DNA of 7,413 bases. Source: Akkermansia sp. (lineage in GTDB: Bacteria > Verrucomicrobiota > Verrucomicrobiia > Verrucomicrobiales > Akkermansiaceae). Shown here piece after piece: positions 1 through 6,459 of the stretch. Below the pieces are notes generated by a model that searched no databases, was not told where the DNA came from, and was given only the letters and a program-made list of their open reading frames with translations. How positions within the stretch are numbered: the stretch's first letter is position 1; every line of letters starts with the position of its first letter. The stretch is taken from positions 1 to 7,413 of the forward strand of contig JAFNWZ010000352.1 of assembly GCA_017379255.1 (NCBI GenBank), in the 5' to 3' direction. A program made the translations under genes and the position numbers.

Positions 1-598
1 CATCGAGCGTGCAGCCAAAGGCTACCAGACAGGCAAGATTGGTCAGGGCCGGGTTATCGATAGGGTCGATGCTTTGCACCCATCCGGTGATTCTGGAACT
101 GCGCAGGGCGGTGGTCATGCGGGTGAACCATGGGGTGGTGGGCATGGTGACGGCCGGGTTGGCGGCCCGCAGCATCTGGGCTTCTGCCAGTTCGTGATAG
201 TAGCGGATGCGGCACACGTTGCCATAGTAGCAGATGCCCATCATGGTGACCCAGAGCATGATGAGGCTCATGAGTACGGTGGTGAGGATACCCCCCAACC
301 CGGCTTTTTTCTTGAAATTGAAGAGCTGGGATATCCACACCATACCGTGGAAGCAGATCAGCAGGATGAAGATGGCCACACCCCAGGCCAGCGCCTCCAC
401 CATCCAGGGTTGTGGGGAATCTGTAACGAAGGCCACGTAGGTGTATCCGTTTTTCTGCAGGAACATCCATGAGGCTACGGAGCCGGAAATGGCCACGGCC
501 AGTAGTATCATCTTGATGAAGCCTTTGATGAGGGAAAAGATGAGGATGGCACCAGCGATGATGCCCAGAATGGTGAGGATGATGTGCGAGGTTTCCAT
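1..598 (-). CDS. CvpA-like four-helix inner-membrane protein (partial, C-terminus beyond window)
   Basis: The reading frame is open from an ATG at 598 down to base 1, giving 199 codons with no stop, so the C-terminus is missing. I predict four membrane helices by eye, at about residues 6-22, 29-46, 66-88 and 100-124. A soluble or amphipathic part follows from about residue 130. The first two helices are joined by the short turn LIKGFIK, which resembles the RGF(V)K turn of the colicin V production (CvpA) family. The glycine-rich entry into helix 4 (GLGG, about 100-103) also fits that family. CvpA proteins are inner-membrane proteins tied to envelope homeostasis; no enzymatic activity is established. 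The start lies 11 bases after the stop of the octaheme cytochrome gene, so the two are probably co-transcribed and perhaps translationally coupled. The family call rests on topology and the short turn motif only. An unrelated four-helix membrane protein is possible; that a membrane protein is encoded is much surer. Confidence 0.55.
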   Translation of the reverse strand, partial: METSHIILTILGIIAGAILIFSLIKGFIKMILLAVAISGSVASWMFLQKNGYTYVAFVTDSPQPWMVEALAWGVAIFILLICFHGMVWISQLFNFKKKAGLGGILTTVLMSLIMLWVTMMGICYYGNVCRIRYYHELAEAQMLRAANPAVTMPTTPWFTRMTTALRSSRITGWVQSIDPIDNPALTNLACLVAFGCTLD

Positions 599-609
599 AG
601 TGGTGAAAA

Positions 610-2592
610 TCAGCGGATGTAGTGTTGCAGCTGGGTGGCTGCCTGTTTGGCAGCAGCGTGCTGCGGGTCGGTTTGTAAGGCTTTCTGCATGGCGCGCAGG
701 GCGGGACGGTATTGTCCTACTTCAATGAGGATAAGCCCCAGACGGTATTGCACCTCGGCATTCTGCGGATGCTCCTGCGCGCAGGCCAGCATCTGGCGCA
801 GAGCATCCACCGGGCGCTTCTGCTGTGCCAGGAAAACGGCGTAGTCCATGCGCGCTACTGCGCTGGCGGGGTCACGCTGCACGGCGCGGCGGTATTGCAG
901 GTCTGCCCTGGCGGTATGGCCTGCCGCATTTGCCAGCATGGCCAGTTGCATGGCGCCAGTGGGCTGGTCTGCCTGGTGGGTGGCGGTTTCGTGGATTTCC
1001 TTCTGCACCGGGTGATTCGCCGGCAGGTCGGGGAACAGAGCCCAGGCGGCTGCGTGGCGTACGCTGCGTGTCTTGTCTGCCAGGGCCCGGCGGGCAGCAT
1101 CACCCCCCAGCAGCTCTACCGCGGCGGCGCGCACCAGGGCATCGGCATCCTGCGTGGCGGCCAGCGCTACGGCTTGCGTTTCAGGAGTGAGCGGGAATTG
1201 CGCCAGCAGCCCCAGCAGGGTGGCCCGCCAGGCGGGGATTTCTTCAACCTTGTAGGCGGCCAGCAGTTCCTGCACACTGCCTTTCCCCTGCATGGCGTGC
1301 CCTGCGGCGCGGAAACGCTGGCGGTATTTGCCCAGGCGTTCTTCTTTGTAGCGTTTTTCCAGATACTCCATGCACCACTGGTGGTCTTTATCCTTGTGGC
1401 AGTTCAGGCAGGCATTCGGCACGCCCAGCTCGATGCTCATGCGCGGATCCGGCCAGTGCAGTGCATGGTCGCGGCGCGGGTCGCGGCCCATGTAGGTCAT
1501 TCTGGGCATGTGGCATTCGATGCAGGGCATCGCCTTGCCGCCGCAGAGCCTGTTGTGGCTGACCTGTGGAGCCAGCACACCGTTAATGACCTTGTTTGTG
1601 CCGTGGCATTGCAGGCAAAGCTCATCATTTTCAGTGGGTTTGTTCACAGCGCCGGAGTGTGGGTCGTGGCAGTCGTAGCAGGTTACGCCGGTACGCCCCA
1701 TGCGGTGCAGCCGGAAACTGGTTTCGCTGTAATCTTCCTCCAGCTGCAGGCCGTTCGGGTGGAATACGCCGGGCACTTTGGGCAGTTCCAGCCGGAAATG
1801 GTCGTCAAAGGAGGCGCCTATGGTAAAGCCGGGTGTCAGTTCTTCCCGGCGGGCGTGGCAGCTGGCGCAGTTGTCGTCATGCTGCTGCGGGGTGAGCTTC
1901 CGGTCTGCTCTGGCTACCAGACAGCCGTCTGCTGCATCTGGTGTGGCAGAGGCCTTGTGGCATTGGATGCAGGTGATGCCGGGTTCCTGCCAGGTGGCTT
2001 TATACGTATCGCTCGCCACATCGTAATTTTTCCGGAATCCGCTCATGTGGCACCAGGCGCACTGCGATTCCCAGTTCATGCCGCGGCCGGTCCAGTGCCC
2101 CCACTCTCCTGGTTTGCGCACGGAGCCGCCGCGTTCCTGTTGCAGTGCATCATCGCGGAACACATCGAACCATTCCTTTTTCGCCACATCCCAGGCGGCA
2201 CTGGGAGTCTGCATGCTTCCGTCTTTCCACTTGAGCAGATACTGCACCAGCGGTTCACGCCCGATGACGCCACCTACGGTGTACACTTTGCCCGTAGCGG
2301 TATCCCTCATTTGCAGTGAGCCCTGAGCATCGCGCTGCATTTCAAGCTCCATGCCGTGTGCCTTGATGCGCTGGCCCGAGAAGGCCTCTGCATCCAGTGC
2401 CGCATCAGGCCGCCGCCAGGCCCACGCGTGGTCACTGCCTTTCCACAAATCATACTCCCGCTGGTGGCATTCCGCGCACTTGCGGGAGAGGGAAAGGGCT
2501 TCTTCATTCCAATGCGGCCGCTGCAACCCGGTAGCATGACTCAGGATTGGTGCGGTGAACAGGATGATGGGCATTGCGCGCTTCACGCCCAT
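610..2592 (-). CDS. Secreted octaheme c-type cytochrome with HEAT-like and TPR repeats
   Basis: This 660-residue protein is probably a periplasmic electron-transfer protein. Residues 1-20 look like a Sec signal (basic MGVKR, hydrophobic stretch, cleavage after SHA). Eight CXXCH covalent heme sites begin at residues 39, 178, 208, 242, 305, 326, 357 and 395. The first sits in CAECHQREYDLWKGSDHA, the C..CH...Y..W..S.H pattern of the cytochrome c554 / multiheme family, with H55 a likely distal ligand. The segment CHMPRMTYMG...RDHALHWPDP (about 360-383) is typical of multiheme cytochromes joined to TPRs. Heme sites end near residue 400. About 440-520 resembles HEAT repeats (DADALVRAAAVELL and SVRHAAAWAL), and about 545-655 contains at least two to three TPR-like helix pairs. 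No catalytic lysine-type heme motif (CXXCK) is present, so a nitrite reductase is unlikely, and the substrate or redox partner is unknown. The ATG at 2592 is the first start after an in-frame TAG; no clear ribosome binding site precedes it. The CvpA-like gene follows after 11 bases. Confidence 0.9.
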   Translation of the reverse strand: MGVKRAMPIILFTAPILSHATGLQRPHWNEEALSLSRKCAECHQREYDLWKGSDHAWAWRRPDAALDAEAFSGQRIKAHGMELEMQRDAQGSLQMRDTATGKVYTVGGVIGREPLVQYLLKWKDGSMQTPSAAWDVAKKEWFDVFRDDALQQERGGSVRKPGEWGHWTGRGMNWESQCAWCHMSGFRKNYDVASDTYKATWQEPGITCIQCHKASATPDAADGCLVARADRKLTPQQHDDNCASCHARREELTPGFTIGASFDDHFRLELPKVPGVFHPNGLQLEEDYSETSFRLHRMGRTGVTCYDCHDPHSGAVNKPTENDELCLQCHGTNKVINGVLAPQVSHNRLCGGKAMPCIECHMPRMTYMGRDPRRDHALHWPDPRMSIELGVPNACLNCHKDKDHQWCMEYLEKRYKEERLGKYRQRFRAAGHAMQGKGSVQELLAAYKVEEIPAWRATLLGLLAQFPLTPETQAVALAATQDADALVRAAAVELLGGDAARRALADKTRSVRHAAAWALFPDLPANHPVQKEIHETATHQADQPTGAMQLAMLANAAGHTARADLQYRRAVQRDPASAVARMDYAVFLAQQKRPVDALRQMLACAQEHPQNAEVQYRLGLILIEVGQYRPALRAMQKALQTDPQHAAAKQAATQLQHYIR

Positions 2593-2725
2593 ATACTACC
2601 ACACCCGCACCTGCGCGCGCAAATGCAAAGGAAATTGCCTATTGTCATACTTAAAATTGCGAGTGTTGGCCGGGAATGCTTTTTTGCTTGTGGTGGTATG
2701 TGTTCTCTGGTAGAGTTGTACCGCT
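2593..2725. promoter_or_regulatory. Divergent intergenic region between the cytochrome and secreted-protein operons
   Basis: These 133 bases separate two genes that read away from each other, so the promoters of both units most likely lie here. The part next to the cytochrome start is G+C-rich (about 2600-2620). The stretch 2621-2662 is A+T-rich, with two AAATTGC-like copies near 2632 and 2653. There is also a T-run at 2680-2685. I could not identify a convincing -35/-10 pair in either direction: TTGTCA at 2642 lacks a well-spaced -10, and TAGAGT at 2711 is a poor -10 match with too wide a spacer from TTGCTT at 2684. No known operator or riboswitch was recognised. The regulatory role is inferred from gene orientation alone. 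Confidence 0.4.
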
Positions 2726-5137
2726 ATGGTGCTCACCAAAATGAAATTCTATATTCCCTGTCTGACCCTGGCTGCCATCCTGCTGGGTGGCATGCAGCCG
2801 CTGATGGCTCAGGCAGATGATGTTCCAGCTGTTCCCGTTCCCGGGACTGCCGCCTGGCAGAAGGTAGATAGGCTCAACAAGCAGCTGGCTGCGGAAATCC
2901 GTAAACGCCTGCCCGGGCTGGATGCTAAACAGGTGCAGAAGTTCCTTAAGAAGAAAGATAACCAGCGTCTCTTGTGGATGTATCACATCTCGTGCCTTGA
3001 AACCGGCATGGCAGAGGCGTATGCAAGGCATAATGAATCGCTTAAATCTGCGGTGCAGGGCAAGAAGGATGAAATTACCCGCCTGGAAAAAGAGGTCAGC
3101 GAAAAATCCGGCCCGGAGAAGAAAAATGCACAGTACCGCCTTTCCTGCGCCCGTGAAAGCTTGAAGGAACTGCAGGCGGAAGCTAAGCATACTGTGGACC
3201 TGGGCAGATGCGATGTACTCAAAGCGATTCTTGCAGATGCGGAGTGGATGGAACAAATCCTGTTTACGGGTGAGATTGTGCGTTTCTCCCGCGTGGTGGA
3301 AATCATTGAATCCATTGCGAAAGAAGACCCCGGCGCATTGAAAAAGGGCGTTGAACGGGATATCACCACCGCAGTGGCTCTGGAGTATGCTAAGAATAAC
3401 TCCCGTTCCGTCAAGGCGGTGGAACGCGCCAAGTATTTCCTGAAATACTGGCGTCAGGGCAGATTGAATTCTTCGTTTGATTCCTTGCCTATGCATCATC
3501 GCCGCGTGGTTTGCGGGTGGAAACCTGATAACCGTGCCGGCACGATTAAATCGATGGAGTGGGCCTTGAATAATGTGCATGTCCCGGATTGGCAGTATCC
3601 CTCCTCCTGCTGGCGCTGCGGGTATATTCTGGACAACGTATATGGCGACAGTATCCACGGTGCTCATTACTTTGCCCCCTGGGAGGGTGTGCAGACAGAT
3701 AACCACATGTGGCTCACCAAGAATGTGGGTGGCGTGTGCGGCGGTTTGTCTCACTTTGGAGCAGCAGCTGCCTGCGCGAATGGCGTTCCCGCGCTGGCAG
3801 CGGGTGAACCGGGGCACTGCGCCTACATTGTGCTGGTGGACGGGAAGTGGATTCCGGCCTATTCCCTCAGCTGGGAACGTGGGCTGCATTGGAATCCCTG
3901 GAACGGGAATCATACTTACAGCTCTCTGCACCTGACAGATGATTTGTATGCGGAGTCTGCAGAGAAAAAGAACCGCCGGGCTCAGGCATACCGCGTCCTG
4001 GCGCGTATGTATCAGGATGCCGGGGATGCTGATAAGGCATTTGAGTGCTACCAGGAATCGGCAAAAGCCGCTCCGCTGAACTACCCGATGTGGCGTGAGT
4101 ACGCCGCTTTCCTGGAGGCAAAGATGCCGCAGAATGCAGAGGCGTGGAAGAAGCTTAACTCGTCTCTCTGCAAGGGCGTGGCCTCGTGTTATCCGGAGCA
4201 GGCCGCAGAGTTGCTCAAACAGTTTGTTTACGGGCGCATGGCCAAGGCCGGCCTTTCGGGTGATGAAATGGCAGACGCATGCGCCCTGTTCTGGAAATAT
4301 GCCGATAAGATGGGCCCGGACCGCTGGTATATCGAACAACTGGCAAATCGCCAGCTGCAGCTTTGCAAGCAGGTTGGCGGTGAGTCTGAGGAGACTGTCA
4401 TCGGCCTCTACTCCAAGGTTCTGGCCCAGTCTGCGCCGCATGATGCTTATTCCGGCTCTATGATGGCCTGGGGTAACAACGTGGCCAACTCCCTGGGCGA
4501 GGGTGGAAAACAGAAACTGACGGAAGCCATGCTGGATGTCCTCAGTAAGGGGAAGAACATCGGTAGTGAGCAAAAAGCCAAATTGCTGGGCGGGCTCATT
4601 CTTTCTGCAGAGCAGGCTCGCGACCTCACCACGTTCCAGGCTTTGAGCAAGATGGTTGATCCGGCTCTGATTAAGGGGTCTGCCGCCATTCCGGATATAG
4701 TGCCGTTCTCCGGCAAGTTGGTATCAGAAGGTGGCCTGCCTTTTGCCAGCAGCACCAGCCAGTGGGATGAGCCGTATACGCATTCCGGCCTGGTGACGAA
4801 GAAGGGCGGGCGCATTCACACGGCGCGTGAGAATAATCCCTGGATTGCAGTGAAACTGCCCAAGCATGCCTATGTGACTGGCGTGGTGTTTGCCGGTACG
4901 AATAACTGGAGCCTCATTGGACGCTTCCGCCCGGTGAAGGTTCAGGTGTCTGATACTGGCCGCGCTGATGATTGGCATGATGTGGGTGAACCTATCCCTA
5001 ATACGGGTAACTATATCATCCGCTTCAATCTGGAAAAAGAACGTCCGAAAGCTCTCTATGTGCGCGTGTTGCGGCCGGGTGGACCGGAGGTGTTCCATGC
5101 CAATGGCATTTATGTATTCGGTGAGCCTGCCGCGTAA
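2726..5137 (+). CDS. Exported transglutaminase-like protein with C-terminal F5/8 type C (discoidin-like) domain
   Basis: This 803-residue protein is probably secreted or periplasmic. A Sec signal spans about residues 1-30, with cleavage near MAQA/DD. A second in-frame ATG at 2741 (MKFYIPCL) gives an equally good, shorter signal and may be the true start. Residues 95-155 are charged and probably coiled-coil. About 325-385 resembles a transglutaminase-like (papain-fold) core: GGVCGG places the candidate nucleophile at C338, and EPGHCAY places the candidate histidine at H364. In the usual H-x14-D spacing the third triad position falls on Y379, so catalysis is uncertain. Residues 415-480 contain TPR-like helices (YRVLARMYQDAGDADKAFECY). 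About 670-803 resembles an F5/8 type C or CBM32-type beta-sandwich (NPWIAVKLP, FRPVKVQVSD, ALYVRVLRPGG), a fold that often binds sugars or cell surfaces. Substrates are unknown. The stop overlaps the next gene's first ATG by one base, so the two form an operon. Coding of an exported protein is near certain; the domain calls are by eye. Confidence 0.88.
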   Translation: MVLTKMKFYIPCLTLAAILLGGMQPLMAQADDVPAVPVPGTAAWQKVDRLNKQLAAEIRKRLPGLDAKQVQKFLKKKDNQRLLWMYHISCLETGMAEAYARHNESLKSAVQGKKDEITRLEKEVSEKSGPEKKNAQYRLSCARESLKELQAEAKHTVDLGRCDVLKAILADAEWMEQILFTGEIVRFSRVVEIIESIAKEDPGALKKGVERDITTAVALEYAKNNSRSVKAVERAKYFLKYWRQGRLNSSFDSLPMHHRRVVCGWKPDNRAGTIKSMEWALNNVHVPDWQYPSSCWRCGYILDNVYGDSIHGAHYFAPWEGVQTDNHMWLTKNVGGVCGGLSHFGAAAACANGVPALAAGEPGHCAYIVLVDGKWIPAYSLSWERGLHWNPWNGNHTYSSLHLTDDLYAESAEKKNRRAQAYRVLARMYQDAGDADKAFECYQESAKAAPLNYPMWREYAAFLEAKMPQNAEAWKKLNSSLCKGVASCYPEQAAELLKQFVYGRMAKAGLSGDEMADACALFWKYADKMGPDRWYIEQLANRQLQLCKQVGGESEETVIGLYSKVLAQSAPHDAYSGSMMAWGNNVANSLGEGGKQKLTEAMLDVLSKGKNIGSEQKAKLLGGLILSAEQARDLTTFQALSKMVDPALIKGSAAIPDIVPFSGKLVSEGGLPFASSTSQWDEPYTHSGLVTKKGGRIHTARENNPWIAVKLPKHAYVTGVVFAGTNNWSLIGRFRPVKVQVSDTGRADDWHDVGEPIPNTGNYIIRFNLEKERPKALYVRVLRPGGPEVFHANGIYVFGEPAA

Positions 5138-6393
5138 TGAACTCAAACTTTCAACAACCGTATATGAAAAAGACTTTTTCTCTGATGCTGGCCGGCATGA
5201 TGCTGGCAACTGTGAGTCTGCCAGTGCAAGCTGCCCAGCTGTTTCCCACTGTTGAAGCGGCAAAGGCCAAAGTGACAGATGATGGCTACATCTTGTTTAT
5301 TTACCCGAAGGGGTGGGATAAATATGGTGAAAAGCTTTGTAAAAAGCTGGCTGCTGATAAGGAGGTGAAGGAAGCCGCAGGAAGTGCTGCTTTTGTCCTG
5401 GCCCCTATTTATCAGAACCGCACAGAAAAGACCAACGCTGAGGCTCGGAAAATCATGGGGAATTTTGGTTACCCTCATGATATGAGCGATATCTCGTACC
5501 CTGCTCTTATTTTCTATGATAAGAATGGAAATCAGTATGCCACTCTGCATGGTGAAGCCTTGATGACTTCTTCCGTGCCTGAGGTTGCCAAGTTGGTCAA
5601 GTCCCGTATGGCGGCGAAGAAGAAACAGCAGGCTCTGCTTGATGAATCCGGCAAAACAGGCGATTTGTCCAAGAAGATGAAGCTTATTCTCCAGGCTGCC
5701 CGCGTGGAGCATGTGAGTACGCCGGGGTATCTGCGGGACACCCTCAAATCGCTTGACCCCTCTGATTCGCAAGGCATGCTGGGGGCTTTGAATTTCGGCT
5801 TCGGCATCAAGAAAGATGAAAGCCTTGATGAGCTTACGAAGCGTCTGGATGGGGTGCTGGAGAACCCGCTCCTTGCACCCTGGCAGAAGCAGCGCGCCTG
5901 CGCTACTGCCATCGGGCATATCCGCCGCAGTCTGGGGACGATGGCGGGTGGCCCGCTCATCACGAAATATGCCAAGGCCATGCGCAAGCTTGACCCAGAT
6001 TCTCCGCTTGGTGTTTCTGCCCCGGTGGTGATGCGCGACTGGGTGAAGCAGTACCGCTACGGGCAGGGCTGGAGCGACCAGATTATTCCCTCTGTTCCGG
6101 TGCCCATGCGTATGCTGGATGTGCCGGTGAAGAATCCTGGCACGTACAATGTGAACTTCAAGCTTGTCACGGGTCGCGATGGTATCATCATCAAACAACT
6201 GCGTCTTCTGGATGATGATATCTGCGTTGCTTCTCATGATGAAACCCTTGAGGTGTCCTGGTCTGCCGGTACGAGGAAGAGCATTGCTCTTACCGTCAAA
6301 AAGGCAGTGAAGAAGCCGGTGCTGGAAATCACTTACGCCAATGACCCTGGCAAGCGCAGCACCTGGGGCGAAATCACCATTACTCCCCAGTAA
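5137..6393 (+). CDS. Exported thioredoxin-like protein lacking CxxC, with C-terminal beta-sandwich
   Basis: This 418-residue exported protein has no recognised name. The longest frame starts at the ATG overlapping the previous stop (TAATG). The ATG at 5164 begins MKKTFSLMLAGMM, a more classical Sec signal ending at VQAA, and may be the real start. Residues about 45-158 resemble a thioredoxin-like fold. There is a strand (YILFIYP), a helix (EKLCKKLAADKEV), a strand (AFVLAPIY), then SYPALIFYDKNG with a likely cis-proline at P122, followed by a C-terminal helix. The usual WCxxC redox site is absent: the matching position reads GWDKYG, and C68 is a lone cysteine. The domain is therefore probably not a disulphide oxidoreductase. 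About 165-310 is mainly helical. About 320-418 looks like a beta-sandwich (PGTYNVNFKLVTGRDGI ... RLLDDD ... WGEITI), similar in pattern to accessory domains appended to secreted proteins of this phylum group. It is coupled to the transglutaminase-like gene, which suggests a shared extracytoplasmic task. A terminator follows 26 bases after the stop. Confidence 0.85.
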   Translation: MNSNFQQPYMKKTFSLMLAGMMLATVSLPVQAAQLFPTVEAAKAKVTDDGYILFIYPKGWDKYGEKLCKKLAADKEVKEAAGSAAFVLAPIYQNRTEKTNAEARKIMGNFGYPHDMSDISYPALIFYDKNGNQYATLHGEALMTSSVPEVAKLVKSRMAAKKKQQALLDESGKTGDLSKKMKLILQAARVEHVSTPGYLRDTLKSLDPSDSQGMLGALNFGFGIKKDESLDELTKRLDGVLENPLLAPWQKQRACATAIGHIRRSLGTMAGGPLITKYAKAMRKLDPDSPLGVSAPVVMRDWVKQYRYGQGWSDQIIPSVPVPMRMLDVPVKNPGTYNVNFKLVTGRDGIIIKQLRLLDDDICVASHDETLEVSWSAGTRKSIALTVKKAVKKPVLEITYANDPGKRSTWGEITITPQ

Positions 6394-6419
6394 GCTGGTT
6401 TTCAATTTGCATGAAATTG

Positions 6420-6452
6420 CGCCGCAATGCCTGCCCGGCATTGCGGCGTTTT
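6420..6452. terminator. Rho-independent terminator between convergent genes
   Basis: A perfect 12-base-pair stem (arms 6420-6431 and 6437-6448, left arm CGCCGCAATGCC) with the five-base loop TGCCC is followed on the plus strand by TTTT at 6449-6452. It lies 26 bases after the stop of the thioredoxin-like gene and 7 bases from the stop of the convergent ATPase gene. On the minus strand the hairpin is followed by CAATTTC, a poorer T-tract, so it is clearest as the terminator of the plus-strand operon and may also act for the ATPase gene. Confidence 0.85.
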
Positions 6453-6459
6453 AGCGCGC

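Noticed and set aside
54..470. A 138-codon minus-strand frame rich in His, Pro and Arg, and a matching plus-strand frame at 74-472.
   Set aside because: Both lie over the partial CvpA-like gene, whose own frame gives four clean hydrophobic helices. The alternatives give only low-complexity polar sequence.
20..1925. The 13-base word GGCTACCAGACAG occurs near 20-32 and again near 1913-1925.
   Set aside because: Both copies are inside coding sequence and encode CLVA on the minus strand. The match does not extend and is best taken as chance.
712..2319. A 535-codon open frame on the plus strand opposite the cytochrome gene.
   Set aside because: The opposite frame carries eight CXXCH motifs and a signal peptide. 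The plus-strand translation is low-complexity Ala/Gly/Val/His without any recognisable domain.
610..2592. Possibility that the multiheme protein is a cytochrome c nitrite reductase (NrfA) or octaheme nitrite reductase.
   Set aside because: No CXXCK catalytic heme motif was found; all eight sites are plain CXXCH. The C-terminal half is helical repeats rather than the expected catalytic domain.
2651..4573. A 640-codon open frame on the minus strand opposite the transglutaminase-like gene.
   Set aside because: It is fully antisense to a gene with a signal peptide and recognisable domains. Its translation has no coherent domain or signal and is rich in His, Arg and Cys, as expected of a shadow frame arising from codon bias.
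5143..6441. A 432-codon open frame on the minus strand opposite the thioredoxin-like gene.
   Set aside because: It would read through the terminator hairpin region and lies antisense to a gene with a signal peptide and ordered secondary structure. Its composition is shadow-like.
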